Shown: positions 10,905 through 22,415 of the stretch, in pieces
How the letters are laid out: each line of letters begins with the position of its first letter
How positions within the stretch are numbered: position 1 is the stretch's first letter
Origin: Picochlorum sp. 'celeri'
Taxonomy: Eukaryota; Chlorophyta; Trebouxiophyceae
NCBI GenBank assembly: GCA_010909725.1
Contig: JAACMV010000004.1
Span: 1,050,179 to 1,114,178 of the forward strand
DNA length: 64,000 bases
Reading direction: 5' to 3'
Notes under the pieces: generated by a model
Seen by the model: only the letters and a program-made list of their open reading frames with translations
Databases searched by the model: none
What the model was told of the DNA's origin: nothing
Made by a program: the position numbers and the translations under genes

Positions 10905-12758
10905 ATGCAAGCATCCTCCTGGGTTTTGGCACAGGACCGCGATGAGACCAATATGCCTGCTGGGCGTGGAGGGTATAGTGGAGAAGACAAAGATGATAAT
11001 TACGTAGAGTGTCGTAGCGTGGCCCAGATATACCAATATGGCTCTGCAGATGGCGTGGAATGTAGGGTGTGTAGCAGCACAATGACGTCAGGGAGTTGGA
11101 GACGTGGGTGGCGAATTGAGCTTCGCCTGGAGGAAGAGGGCACCCTGAAGGATGAGGATCGCCCATTATATGCAAACTTATGCAACAGGTGCGTTTTCTT
11201 TGTGTCCAGTATTGCTGCTGCTCTGGGAGTGTGGTTGGAGGAGGGCAACGTTCGGATGTCGCATGGCGGTACCGGACGGCTGTTTGATCACCCAAGGACG
11301 TCGCCTTGTGTCGTTTGAACGCGTTTCGCTCTTCCCATCGTCCGCTGGTGCTTCCTCATAGTACTTTACATTATAGTGAATAATGTGGACGTATATAATT
11401 CATTTGAATACAGATGCGGACAGCGTTGGGCAAAGTTGGGCAAGGTGTCTTCCCCAGACGCTTTGAAGGAGGTCATGAAACGGTCCGGTGGGTTTGCTGA
11501 TGATGGATATCGAAAGAAGAGTAAGATGAACGATACAAAAATGTATAGAGATGGAGACTCGTTGCCTGTAGCGACCGAGAATCACTATTCGGGGTACATA
11601 ATGACGAGAGTGATAGAGGACAAGGTGACGTATGCTCTGTTTTGGCTCCTGGATGTCCGGGAAAATTGGTTGCTTGTTGCACTGGTGCGTCTTTGTTTTT
11701 TCATACCTCGTGTACTGTTTTTGAGGACTGAACAAAATGCCATGTCCTCTAGCTGGCACTTGATCTTCTGTGACTTGTCCGTTCTTTCTCCGTCGGATGT
11801 ACTCACCCTACCACCTCGTATACAGGGCGTGGATCCCAGGAGCTCTGGCCATTTCACATACCAGCATGCACCGGCGTTATCTGATGGAATTACATCGCAT
11901 CTCAAATGTACAAATCGATCTGAGACTATCAAATGGATAAAATCCAATTTCGGAGATGTTCAGCTACTCTCACATGACTGGAGATCGAGAGTTCCTACTC
12001 TGAGTGCTGCTCAGATTTCTGGGATGCTTGGGGCTAACAAGAGCTCCATACAGCAACAGCAACAGCAGCAGCAACATTTGTGCCAGATATGTGGATGCAA
12101 TCATCCCACGGAAGATTGTGGTCTGAGATCGACTGCGTTCAGTCCAGGCTTGTTGGCGTCGAAACACTTTGCTGAGGACTCTGACATTCGCGCGCTGCTG
12201 GACCAAAGCATAGAGCTAGGTCCCTTTCAGAATGGAGACAGCACCCCATCTGGAGATTTGTTTGCAAGTGTGAGTCCCCATGAAGCTCTTCCGAGCCCAT
12301 CCATCGTGTTTCAGCCTGAAAATACGAATCAAAACCCAGGCATCCTGGCAAGTGGTGCCCCGCAGATTCCCATGCCACAACATCAAGACATTCTGTCAAA
12401 GAGGACTATGGCACACGAGGCTGAAAATATGTACATAGACTGGACATCCACACTCCCAAAAAGTATTGTAGAGGACATATTTGAAGCCTGGTCCCGATCA
12501 TTACGGTTTTTCAATTGTGACAGTAGGTCTGTCGCTTTGCCTGGAATGAATGGTACAACGACGGGCATTCCACAGGTGCTGACCATTCTCCATCAGCTAC
12601 TTGCCTGCAACGAGGTAGACTTTGAGCTCTTGTCAAAGTCTAATATTTCATCCTCGATTGCTCACCTCTGTAGACACCCTGATGCAACCATAGCGGCCAG
12701 ATCAAGGCAGTTGGTGGAAAAGTGGAGGAGTTGTGCATTCCAGGCACTCAAACAATGA
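10905..12758 (+). CDS. GATA-like zinc finger protein with C-terminal TFIIS N-domain (LW) fold
   Basis: Exon 1 10905-11188 and exon 2 11414-12758 join across a 225-nt intron (GTGCGT...ATACAG). The join completes a Cys pair: CRVC...WRRGW...LCNRC followed by GQRWAK, a GATA-type finger with about 16 extra residues between the Cys pairs. A further in-frame 141-nt segment (11685-11825, GTGCGT...TACAG) is probably a second intron, giving about 495 rather than 542 residues. A polyglutamine run and a second Cys cluster (CQICGCNHPTEDC) occupy the middle. The last 60 residues (SSIAHLCRHPDATIAARSRQ, then LVEKWR) match the TFIIS N-terminal/LW helical bundle found in elongation-factor interactors. Likely nuclear and transcription-linked; exact role unknown. 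Confidence 0.6.
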
Positions 12759-12837
12759 TATCATACAGTCAAAACTTGGTTTCATTTCACTTCATTTCAT
12801 TTGATTTCATTTACATTTCATTGAGAAACAACAATAC

Positions 12838-13629
12838 TCATCGCGCCGTCCAGCCACCATCTACAGAAATTACAGAGCCAGTGATTGCTGCTGCATCGTC
12901 ACTTGCTAAGAAGGCAACAGTTGCCCCTACCTCCTCTCCCCGCACGAATCTCTTGATCGGCTGATCAGCCAAGAGAATATCTTGAATAATTTTTTCTTTG
13001 GGCACACCGCGCGCCTTGGCCTGTCCTTCCAGCTGCTTATCAATCAACTCAGTATGAACATAACCCGGACATACACAGTTTGCTGTGACCCCTTTCGTGG
13101 CGGTTTCCAATGCCACTGTCTTGGTGAATCCAGCAACTCCATGCTTTGCTGCATTATAGGCACTCTTGTATGGCGATGCCACCAAGGAATGCATCGATCC
13201 AGTGTTGATTATTCTTCCCCAGCCTCTCTCGATCATCCTTGGCAAGGCTGCCTTTGTGGGAAGAAATGTTCCCTTCAGAACCACATTCATGATCTCATCC
13301 CATTTCTCCTCGGGAAAATCTTCTACGCTACATACATGCTGCACTCCAGCGTTATTCACGAGCACATCCAAAGAGCCGTGCCGCAAGTGAATCCTCTTGA
13401 CCAAATCCTCGACTTCGTCGCTCTGTGTAATATCGGCTCCTTCAGCCCATATAAGCCTTCGATCGAGTCCCAAACTATCGTTTAAATCTTTTGCGATTCT
13501 ATCCAAAGCATCGCGAGACTCCAACCCGTGTAAAATCGTTGTGAACCCGCTACGTGCCAATGCTGAAACTATTCCATTGCCTATGCCGCGCAGAGTCGAG
13601 GACCCTGTCACCAGTGCAACTCGAGACAT
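12838..13629 (-). CDS. short-chain dehydrogenase, D-3-hydroxybutyrate dehydrogenase-like
   Basis: 263 residues, single exon. Classical SDR: nucleotide-binding TGSSTLRGIG at residue 8, the structural NNAG motif, the catalytic Ser in INTGSMHSL, YNAAKHG with catalytic Tyr and Lys, and the C-terminal ITGSVISVDGGWTA. The spacing and the sequence around SPYKSAYNAAKHG resemble bacterial-type 3-hydroxybutyrate dehydrogenases, which interconvert 3-hydroxybutyrate and acetoacetate with NAD. Other SDR substrates cannot be excluded. No obvious targeting peptide, so probably cytosolic. It converges on the GATA/TFIIS-N gene with a 79-nt gap. Confidence 0.82.
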   Translation of the reverse strand: MSRVALVTGSSTLRGIGNGIVSALARSGFTTILHGLESRDALDRIAKDLNDSLGLDRRLIWAEGADITQSDEVEDLVKRIHLRHGSLDVLVNNAGVQHVCSVEDFPEEKWDEIMNVVLKGTFLPTKAALPRMIERGWGRIINTGSMHSLVASPYKSAYNAAKHGVAGFTKTVALETATKGVTANCVCPGYVHTELIDKQLEGQAKARGVPKEKIIQDILLADQPIKRFVRGEEVGATVAFLASDDAAAITGSVISVDGGWTAR

Positions 13630-14034
13630 TTTATATCACGATTGAAACACGTTTTCTCAATATGAAGATTATCTGCCAAATGCAGCTGAAATCATGCCAC
13701 TCCATGCATGTCGAGAGCACCACCTTTCCAGGCTCCTCGGTGACCGGGTGGAAGATGGGGGTTCTACGCCTCGCCATTGGTGAATCTTCCATCGTGTTGG
13801 AATGATTCATGATCCAGCAACAACCGCTAAGTCGTACCAGCCCTTGCTGCACCTTCTTGCCCCAGCACGCGTATTTAAAAACAAAATTCTTGCTTATTCG
13901 TTTCGTATTTCTCGCGAACTTCGAGGTGATTACATCGGTACCCGAAGTCGAGTTGCTCCGGATACGTAGGAGCTTCTAAGCGATATCACGGTTCGTCATG
14001 GAGTGGGGTTTTTTGAACTCGAGTGCGCAAATGA
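13630..14034. promoter_or_regulatory. intergenic, divergent promoter region
   Basis: About 405 bp between the divergent SDR gene and the 637-aa gene. It contains a TATTTAAAAACAAAATTC AT-rich patch near 13,870. No coding signal is evident. Confidence 0.35.
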
Positions 14035-15948
14035 ATGTATAATATTTGCTCATGCAGATTTTTCAAACGGAACATGGCCACTGAGACGCAGAGCCTCCCT
14101 GCGACAACTGGGCAGGTGCAGCTACCTCCGAGGCAGGAAGCTGACGCACAGGAGACTCCCATCAGCCCGGTCTCGGATGCTGTGGAAGAAGAGGAAGATG
14201 TGGTGGAACACTTCGAAACCTTGATGACAGATCTCGGTGAGGACAAGGCGGCATCGCTCCTATCTTGCCTTGGAAATGTATTGGAACAACATTTCCACAG
14301 AGAGGAGACTGAGTTTGTTAGAATCGACTCACTTAAGAAGGTGTTGGAAGATATCGCCAGTGGTGCTCTATTTGAAGAGAGGGAGAGCGACTCCGACAGT
14401 GTAGAGGAGTACGGTATTGTTTTCAAGCATGCATGCAGACATTATGGATGTACGGATCAAAAATGCATTCTTTGTTCCCAGTGCCAGGACAGGCGATGTT
14501 TGCAGAACTTTTCGAGCAAGTACGTTGTTGGTGATGCGTTGAGAGCCTTCTGTGGCGCCGACATTGTCCTGGACGTTGTGCATGGAAAGACCCAAACATC
14601 GCTGTCTCCCGAGCAGATGAAACGAATATCGTTTAAAATTGGTATCTTGAGCAGTGAATGTTCCAGAGATGCATGCAAGGACAGATACATGCTCAATTCT
14701 TTGGTCATTCGGAGCACGCCTGATGGGTCCACCATTCTCAAGATGAATGACCAGCCTGCCCAAGATGGTTGGGTCACCCTTGACCCGACGAAGAACAAAA
14801 TATCTGATATAAAAGTCTTGGGAAGCACAGAGTCAATGTTATCGGGAACAAAACCAAAGTTTTGCCTCGTCGTCGTGCCACGCATCCCGAAAGATATGAC
14901 TGCACATATTGGCCTCCCAAAGTTTGCATTCAGTGAGCCTTTTGCCGTAACTTCTTTACGGTCGCGATCCGTGTTCAAAGCTCATATTCCCCATGTTTGC
15001 GATCCCTTGTCAAAATTGAAGGCCTTGGGGAACGCATCACAGCTGAAATTGAAGAATTTGAGACAGACAATTCAGGGCCATGGCATTGACGACTGCCCAT
15101 TTCATTCTGTACAGACTGTGGGCGAATATCGAGACTTGATATTATGGGCAGAAGAGGACGCTGTCCGAAGAGCCAAGCTCAAAAAGGCACTTAATTTCAC
15201 ACGAGGCTGGGATGAGGCAAAGGAGCACGCCCTGAGGTCAGTGTGCGACGATTCTCTGGTCAGGCTCTGGCTTCCAGCAAAAGGCCAAAAGGGCCTGCTG
15301 TTCCCGTGCACAAATGCAATACCAGACTTTACACCGATTTCCTATATGATTTCAAAAGATGATATGTACTCAATCGTACATAAATCGCTGATTTCAAATC
15401 CGCATTTGGAGAAAGAGTATGGATATGACCATGCTCAGTTGATGGACATGGTGGAGGATGCAAAACGATGCTGGTTTTCGTCTGGACACCCTGGATGGAG
15501 CATTATGCCTGTGGCTACAGGGAAATTTTCGGAGCTTTTGAGTGCAGAAAATGGGGTTACAAAGATACCAGTGGATTTGGTCCTGAAAAAGGACACTGAT
15601 CCTTTGAAGGGTTCGTTGGATGTTATGGCACATGTGGCTTGCGGCGTTCGATCAAGTAAACGACCTCGTACAGCATTTGAGACTCCTCAAATCCAGCCTT
15701 TCGCTGGTTTATCCTTCAAAAGTCCTTCAGATGACGTGCTGCATGATATATTCCTGGGTACATCGATGGACCAGGTCCTTAATGCAGCAGATCCACCCAG
15801 GTCACCACTAGGAAGCCTTGGAAGTCTAATCTTGCAAGAGGTGGGGAAAACTGATTCCGAGTCTACGCTGCATCAGTTTGCAGCGCGCAAGAAAAGTATC
15901 GACTTTTTAAAGTCTATTGATTTCGAAAAGAAGAAGTATCATGCTTGA
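14035..15948 (+). CDS. unrecognised 637-aa protein, organisation faintly reminiscent of CBP60
   Basis: Open frame from ATG 14035; an ATG at 14074 (MATETQS) is a better-looking start. The N-terminus is acidic and low-complexity. From about residue 165 comes an Ig/beta-like region (FCGADIVLDVVHGK ... FCLVVVPR), then a basic strip (LRSRSVFKAHIP), then a helical stretch in which DPLSKLKALG leads to VGEYRDLILWAEED. That sequence of elements (beta domain, basic link, LRxIG-like helix, short helical repeat) recalls plant CALMODULIN-BINDING PROTEIN 60 transcription factors, but no diagnostic motif is firm. The C-terminal 100 residues are Ser/Pro-rich. Treat as hypothetical. Its stop lies 14 nt from that of convergent ORC3. 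Confidence 0.55.
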   Translation: MYNICSCRFFKRNMATETQSLPATTGQVQLPPRQEADAQETPISPVSDAVEEEEDVVEHFETLMTDLGEDKAASLLSCLGNVLEQHFHREETEFVRIDSLKKVLEDIASGALFEERESDSDSVEEYGIVFKHACRHYGCTDQKCILCSQCQDRRCLQNFSSKYVVGDALRAFCGADIVLDVVHGKTQTSLSPEQMKRISFKIGILSSECSRDACKDRYMLNSLVIRSTPDGSTILKMNDQPAQDGWVTLDPTKNKISDIKVLGSTESMLSGTKPKFCLVVVPRIPKDMTAHIGLPKFAFSEPFAVTSLRSRSVFKAHIPHVCDPLSKLKALGNASQLKLKNLRQTIQGHGIDDCPFHSVQTVGEYRDLILWAEEDAVRRAKLKKALNFTRGWDEAKEHALRSVCDDSLVRLWLPAKGQKGLLFPCTNAIPDFTPISYMISKDDMYSIVHKSLISNPHLEKEYGYDHAQLMDMVEDAKRCWFSSGHPGWSIMPVATGKFSELLSAENGVTKIPVDLVLKKDTDPLKGSLDVMAHVACGVRSSKRPRTAFETPQIQPFAGLSFKSPSDDVLHDIFLGTSMDQVLNAADPPRSPLGSLGSLILQEVGKTDSESTLHQFAARKKSIDFLKSIDFEKKKYHA

Positions 15949-15962
15949 CTTATCACATTGTA

Positions 15963-18405
15963 TCACAAATCTAGAATTGGTTGATAGATTGATCTTTGTG
16001 CATGGTCCCCTTTTTTCCTCTTGGACGATTGTATCATCCCAACAAATTGTAAATCTTGTAGGCTCTGAGAGAATCGGGCAATACATTCCCTCTTGGCTAA
16101 AGTCTCGCCCGTCTCAGCCTCCACACCACGAGGTTGTTTGCCTCCTTGAACAAACTCCTCAAAAGACAGGTACCAGTCTACCAGGTTGGAACATAAAGGG
16201 TCCTCATCGAAAAGCGTGTATGCAATGCAGGTATCCTCTTCAACACAATTCGTTTCCATCGAAAGCCCGGACATCTTGTCAGGGTAGAATGCCTTGGGAT
16301 GTCGAAGTGCACGATGAATATTTTTTCTCGTCGATGCTACTAAATATTCTCTCAAGGAGTTGGACTCGAGTGAGCATGAGAACAACTCGGCGATTGGATG
16401 ATCTAATGGAGAAACTCTGAGGGCGTCTTCGAAAAACTCGCACAAAGTGTTGATCCATGCCAATGCTCGCTGGGACGGTTGAGGATCCGCCCTTGCTGCC
16501 TGGTTTGGGCATGCTCCTCTGGCATCCGACAGCTGAGTGGCCTTGCTGCGTTTGTTCCCGAGATCCTTTGTGCTATTTCGCTTAGATTTTGCTGGAGGTT
16601 TGGACTTGCCTGTGTCACTTTCCTCGACAAGTTCTTCCTTACCTCTGGGCCCAGTCTCTTTGAGAGCTGACTGCAGATTCTCAATCATTTCGACAGCCTC
16701 AACAGGACACCATTCGGACTTTTTGAAACCTTTTTCAAATAAATCTTCGATGCCTTTTTGTAACATTTTGATATACCCGTCATCGAGCGCTTTCAATTTT
16801 GTCTGTAGATTGCCCAAGAGCCTAGGAAGCTGGACTGTTGCAAAATCCTCACTCAAGGCCGCTTCATAATTTCTCCAGCACGAAAACACTGAACACAGCA
16901 GGGGCGACAAATGGTTAATATCGTCATCCATCTATTTTGCAAATCGAGATGGAGACAAGAATACAAAACTCAACCGCATAATACTTGAAAAATCACGTAC
17001 AGGAGGATGCTTCAACAGCCTTTCCAGCATTCGTCAGCAACTCAAAAGCAAACTTCCAGGCCTCCCAAGTCTTTCTGAAATCACAGTACAATATAAAAAA
17101 ATCTTCGGACCTATCATTCTTCGACTTTTTCTTCCTATTTCTGCTTCTGTCCTGATCAGACCCGTCTTTCAAATCTGCAAGAACCTCGTCAATCACATCT
17201 CTGCCAACTCTGTCATATATCGCCTTCCATATACAATCCACCTCGTCTGTAGACAACGAGCATACATGATTTTTAAACTCTTCCCTGCTACCCAGAGAAG
17301 CGTACACGAGTGAAGGGCAGGGGTGATTGACCAAGGCATCTGCAGCTGCTAGTTTCATTCCCCTGTAGATGGTACTGACTGTGAAATGGTGCAGAAAAAA
17401 TGTATCCAGCAAAAAATGGAACGCTCTAAAGTGAAATAGAAGCCCGTGCCAATTTTTTACGAGAATATTCTCCACAAAGGATTCCAGCTGCATCATGGCA
17501 GGCGCCAAATCAAAGTTGTAGCATGTGAGACACCTATCGATGTATGTGTGCGGCAGTGCATCTGCAAGTGTCTCACTGGTCGTCGTCAGCCCCAACAACA
17601 CGAGATGGGGAATAGAGGAATAGCGTTCGTACAAGACATGGATAAAATCTTGTAGGGCTTCCGATCGCGTCGTCTCCACCGATTCCACAATGATGACCAG
17701 TGGCTGGGATTCTCTGCCTTTCTTTCCTCTGGCATACTTTTCATACCATCCCACCAAATCGTCCATGGTGAAATAGTCCTTTCCTTGATCCAGATAGTCC
17801 GATATATCTTCCCCTTCTTTTCGCATCTGGTCCAACATCTTTGCCAGTGTAAAGGACAATGTCTTTCCTGTGAATGCCAATGGCGACAACAGTGCCACTC
17901 TGCATCCACTTGACTCCAAGTACTGTTTCAGTGCGGGAAAAATCCGCGAATGATCCGCCGAGTTCACTCCGCCAGCAAACACAAGTCCTGTTAGTATTGT
18001 GCTATCAAAATCGCTCGGATGGCGCCTCGCTGACCGCTTAGCAAGGTTTAAGACTCCCTCAAACACATGCTCATCAGCTCGTTGCATATTCAGTTTGACA
18101 CTCTCTTCCAAATGGTCGAGGAACCCGTCAAAGCCAGTCCCATTTCCTATTTTCGCCTTATTCCCTGATTTCTCCTTGCCTCTTCGAGTGGCTGATGTCG
18201 AGACGCCCTGTAAACACAGTTTGTCAAACAGCTCCTCCTCCACCTGGCTCTCCCCTTCCTTTGCCTCCGCACCCTGCCCTCCTCGCCTTGTACTCAACTT
18301 TCGCTTTCCTCTATTTATCACTATAAAAGGAGAGTCCTCAAGGTGATCGTCCTCAAAGGTTGCCTCGTCAACAGCGCCGGGTTGAAGTCGATTCAGTATG
18401 TCCAT
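15963..18405 (-). CDS. ORC3: origin recognition complex subunit 3
   Basis: Minus-strand gene; exon 1 18405-17001 and exon 2 16888-15963 flank a 112-nt intron (GTACGT...TGTTCAG), giving about 776 residues, slightly longer than animal ORC3. ORC3 is the AAA+-like subunit that with ORC2 scaffolds the origin-binding complex. Evidence: after a basic linker, LEESVKLNMQRADEHVFEGVLNLA is followed by TGLVFAGGVNSADHSRIFPAL and VALLSPLAFTGKTLSFTLA, the degenerate AAA+ core of ORC3. The C-terminal part has a charged insert, then the winged-helix blocks with CIAYTLFDEDPLCSNLVDWY and RFSQSLQDLQFVGMIQSSKRK, which align with the ORC3 C-terminus. The splice choice is by phase and could differ by a few codons. 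Confidence 0.8.
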
Positions 18406-18789
18406 TCTAGTGCCACGGCCCGATCACTGTCCACTCCCTCTTCTTGATAAATACCGCCTGTTATATTATTTGATTCACAAGAGGCCTCCAGCCAAGCACT
18501 CTGGAGTATCATATCTGATTCGAAGGTTTCAAATTCAAATTCAATCAAATTCAAAATTCAACCAAACTTTTGCCAAATTGTCTCAATTACGGACGACACT
18601 GAGATTTACACACATCCCGGTAGGATATCAAAAGCCGACGCTCTGTCCATTGGGAGACCATATTCTTTATTCTTCTGGTTGTACGTGTGGCCCACCGAGG
18701 ACCTTGATTGTTGCCATTGTGAAGTCGTCTGAAACTTTTCTCTGGGCTGCATGGCTGTCTGCGATACCGCGTAGGGTTGCGACGATACG
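18406..18789. promoter_or_regulatory. intergenic, divergent promoter region
   Basis: 384 bp between ORC3 and the PILS-type carrier. Near 18,525-18,560 there is a short imperfect run of TTCAAATTC/TTCAATCAAA units. Nothing else stands out. Confidence 0.35.
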
Positions 18790-20049
18790 ATGGTGAATTT
18801 ATTGGAATTGGCAGAATTAGCTGCACGTCCTGTCATCGTGACTGGGCTGTTGGCCTCAGCTGGCGCACTCTTGTCCAAAAAGGGTATTTTGACACACCCT
18901 GCTGGGACAGCCACGCTAGCGGGATGTTGCTTCTATTTGTTCATCCCTGCGCTGACATTTAGTAATCTTGCATCAAGCGTCACCGTGTCAAAGATTGTCC
19001 ACCTTCTGCCCCTCATGATCAACATGACGATGTGCGTTTTGGTGGGTCTGGTTTTAGGATATTTAACAAGCCATATCATGGGCGTGGAAAAAGAGAATCG
19101 CAATGTGATCGTTTCCGTAATAGGCTTCAAGAACGTAGGAAACCTTCCGTTGGTTTTTATTCCCTCAATGTGCACTGGATCAACAATCTTCACCAAGTTT
19201 CTTGGAGACAGCTGTACAAGGGTTGGTATGAGTTACGTTGCTATTGATATTTGCATTGCAACCTTGCTCCAATTTACGATTGCCATACAGCTTTTGAAAA
19301 AGAGAGATTTTGTGGAGCAAAACATTGATAGGCATGAATCCTTGCAGCCTCTCTTATCTGTAGGGTCCTCTGGGGTGATTGAACTCCAGCAAGCGTGGAC
19401 CCAGGAGGAGGAGGAGGAGGAGGAGCCCTTTCCTGTGCAGAATGCAACCACGGATGAACGGGCACTGGATAACGACCTTGATGGTGAACTAGATGCAATA
19501 AATTTATGGGATTGTCTGAAAGGGATCAATTGGAAACAACTGTTTCCCCTGCCATCTCAAGCAGCGCTTGCTGGGTTGCTGTTTGGATGCATATCACCTT
19601 TGAGGTCGCTGCTCTACGGACCCAATCCCGTGCTGGCTCCAATAGCAGAAGCTTTGGACCTCCTTGGGCAGGGGGTGATTCCTGGAGCCATACCTCTTCT
19701 TGGATCTGTTTTGAGCAAGGGTCCTGGAGACTCAAAAATGCCCATCTCGCAAATTCTTGGCACTGTCTTTGTGAGTTTGGTCATCCAACCCTGGGTGTTA
19801 TCAGGATTGGTCGTCCTTTTTGTGAAGATTGGGCTTTACACTGCTCCCGATCCAATGTTTTTGTTCGTCATGATGCTCGCAAACTCGACACCAGGTGCAG
19901 TAAACTTGCAAACCATGACGATTCTGTTCAATAATCGTGCCGAGGAAATGGCACAAATATTGTTTTGGTCATATGTCTCAGCACTTCTTGTCCTGCCAGT
20001 GAATGTAGCATTATTCATTCAAATTATTACATGGTTTTTTCCTCAATGA
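18790..20049 (+). CDS. PIN-LIKES (PILS)/auxin efflux carrier family membrane transporter
   Basis: 419 residues with about ten membrane helices in two blocks separated by a hydrophilic loop (about residues 180-240, including an EEEEEEE run). The first block opens with ARPVIVTGLLASAGALLSKK and contains LFIPALTFSNLA and the crossover GFKNVGNLPLVFI, where PIN/PILS carriers have their conserved broken-helix Asn/Pro. The second block ends with ANSTPGAVNLQTMTILF. Algal PILS sit in the ER membrane; in land plants they sequester auxin there, but the algal substrate is uncertain. It converges on the patatin gene with about 100 nt between stops. Confidence 0.85.
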   Translation: MVNLLELAELAARPVIVTGLLASAGALLSKKGILTHPAGTATLAGCCFYLFIPALTFSNLASSVTVSKIVHLLPLMINMTMCVLVGLVLGYLTSHIMGVEKENRNVIVSVIGFKNVGNLPLVFIPSMCTGSTIFTKFLGDSCTRVGMSYVAIDICIATLLQFTIAIQLLKKRDFVEQNIDRHESLQPLLSVGSSGVIELQQAWTQEEEEEEEPFPVQNATTDERALDNDLDGELDAINLWDCLKGINWKQLFPLPSQAALAGLLFGCISPLRSLLYGPNPVLAPIAEALDLLGQGVIPGAIPLLGSVLSKGPGDSKMPISQILGTVFVSLVIQPWVLSGLVVLFVKIGLYTAPDPMFLFVMMLANSTPGAVNLQTMTILFNNRAEEMAQILFWSYVSALLVLPVNVALFIQIITWFFPQ

Positions 20050-20149
20050 CAAAATTATTTTATTGTATATTCGTTTTGTAATGGAAATGCAAAAACAGAA
20101 CAATCAAAATTAATGACAAAATTTACCGCAGGCAAAAGTGGTGTGTGCT

Positions 20150-22004
20150 CTATGCAACTTGGCTTTTCTTTCTAGACTTTGCGCTGAGCGTTTTTGATGG
20201 CATGATATTAGCACTCTCAGAGTGTGCTGCTTCCAAAGAAGGAGCGTCCAACAAATCCCCAAACGCCTGTCTCGCAACGGCGAGAACCGCTCTACGGCCC
20301 TCATTGACACCACTCAGCAGGGTGGGAACGTCAGTGCACAATGGAGAGAATGATGAAGCGTGTGACGAAGGGTATATGGGCAGCACATGTGTTCCTGCGA
20401 ACCATGGGAGTTTGTGTGATTCTTCGTCCAAAGATCTGAGAAGAATATCATCATTGCTGATCCCATCCATGACAAGATGCTTCACGCTAGCCCTCCATGC
20501 GTCCACCATGTAATCTGGATTCATCACTGCCTTTTTAATCGCTGCCTCCAGAGCATCAGCGAGAGCTTTGTCAATCGCAGATTTACGAACAGGTGCAGGT
20601 CGTGTGCACAGCACAACGACATGAGTGCAGCCATCAGCAATGGCCGACCTGAATGGCACCGCTTCAAACACTGCTGCATCAACCAGCCTGTGTCCTCGAT
20701 GCTCAACCGGCCCACCAGCGACTTGAGGGACATTAGCAGATGCCCTCAGACACTCTATCAAATCCTCCTTGTTTCTGAACTCTTCCAAGAGGACAGGAGA
20801 CAAGGAATCCAGAGAGGATGCAACCACCTTCAGTGGTATGGGGGACTCGAGCACAGCGTCAAAGTCCAGAGGCAATACTTCCTGAATCACATGGTCTAAT
20901 AGAAACTCCAGGTTCAGAGCTGCAGGTGTTCCTGGCTTCCTATTGATGAGCCTCTTGAGGTCTATAAATTCCGGTGAGGCAATATGCTGGTGATAAATGT
21001 CAACACCATCACGTTGCCCGGACAGAAAATATGTGCTGTTGATGGCGCCAGCTGATGATCCATACACGGCGTCAAACACATTCTGAAGTCCAAGCTCGCT
21101 CAAGGCCATCAGGGCACCTCCGCTCACACAGCCTCTCATACCCCCTCCTTCGACCACAAGCCCGAGTTTGAAAGGGTCTGCCCTGTTCCCCGGAAGGGAT
21201 CCAGATTCAATTCTAGATCTCATAAGATCGAGGGATGCATGGTCCTTTCGGATAGGAGGCGAATCTATGATGGCAACATTGCCCCTTCTCTTGCTCATCC
21301 TCCTGTACTGTCTAGCACTTGGTTGCGAGCCGTCCCTGCTCAAGTATCCCATCCGTTGCGCCTCCTCCGCTGCAGCTACAAACGTATCATTGCTAGGAAT
21401 GTCATCCATGTACATTTGAGCCGCAGCATACCCCAATACCGATGCGTCACCTGCTGACTCCACCCCATAATGTGTGGATGCCATGCCGTCACCCATGAAC
21501 AGATCCTCGTCCGCCGACCCGGCATCCAGCCTGCTTGCCAGAGGAATTTGATCCTCGCCTTTCTTCCCCAACAATCCTCGACGACGCTGCGACCTCGCCC
21601 CCCAACCAGGAAGCCATTTCCTGATCAAACTCTTCTTCCCAGACCTGCTCGGCCCTGCATCAGCATCCTTGTTCGTCTCCGAGGTACCCTTCAGTACACC
21701 ATTCTGCACACAGCATTGTTTTCTCATATCACTATCAAGGAACTCGTGCCCTCGTAACAAAGACTCCATACCAAACGCGTACCTCTTCGTTCGTGACAGA
21801 ATTCCAAGACACGCTGCCACGCTCACCGCCTCCTCGGTGGGCCTCACACCTCGCCAGCGAATATTTCATATGCCATATCTGACAATTGCGGCTTGGCAAT
21901 GGAGCTCCAGACGCTGTGCGACCGCGTCCACGACCAAACTGCCCTGACTGCTTTCTGGAAGGCCCCTTCGCCAATGGCTTGGCATTCGACAAAAGAGCCG
22001 CCAT
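20150..22004 (-). CDS. patatin-like phospholipase
   Basis: Patatin-domain acyl hydrolase. The core starts LGLVVEGGGMRGCVSGGALMAL (oxyanion Gly-rich loop), then VYGSSAGAIN (nucleophile elbow GxSxG with the catalytic Ser) and GHRLVDAAVFEAVP (catalytic Asp; the usual DG is DA here). A safe start is ATG 21769, giving about 539 residues. Upstream, a separate minus-strand frame from ATG 22004 reads as a basic, Ser/Ala-rich leader resembling a plastid transit peptide and may be a first exon; I could not fix the junction, so the span includes it. The roughly 190 residues before the core are unlike known plant patatins. Likely a galactolipase, phospholipase or TAG lipase. Confidence 0.78.
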
Positions 22005-22415
22005 ATATATCCCTATTTATATGAATGTACACACGTTATCGGTCTATTGAGGCGTCTTTTCTGTACAAAACCGAATGCCTCAACTCCCACTACAGGTGAG
22101 TCAACAACACCAACACCATGAGATTTCCTACGTGTACGAGTCCAAGTGTAATAAATTTATTTGAATACAACAGCAACCACAAGAGACGCTGTTGTACTGG
22201 GATATAGAGCACATTCTGACGAGTGAAATCGGAGAATTGCCATGTCACCATCAATGGCTGGCTTTGATGGTACAACATTGTCAATGCGATGCTTTGACTG
22301 GGCCCTGGGCCTTTCAAACCTCGTGCATCAAAGTGCAGTGCTCTTCCTCTGCTCAAACATTCTTTGTATACAAAAAGGAGTTGTCTGGTTAGAATTGAGG
22401 TTTCAAATTGACAGC
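22005..22415. promoter_or_regulatory. intergenic, divergent promoter region
   Basis: 411 bp between the putative leader exon of the patatin gene and the PDI start. Mixed composition. Only short open frames are present, and none looks like protein. Confidence 0.35.
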
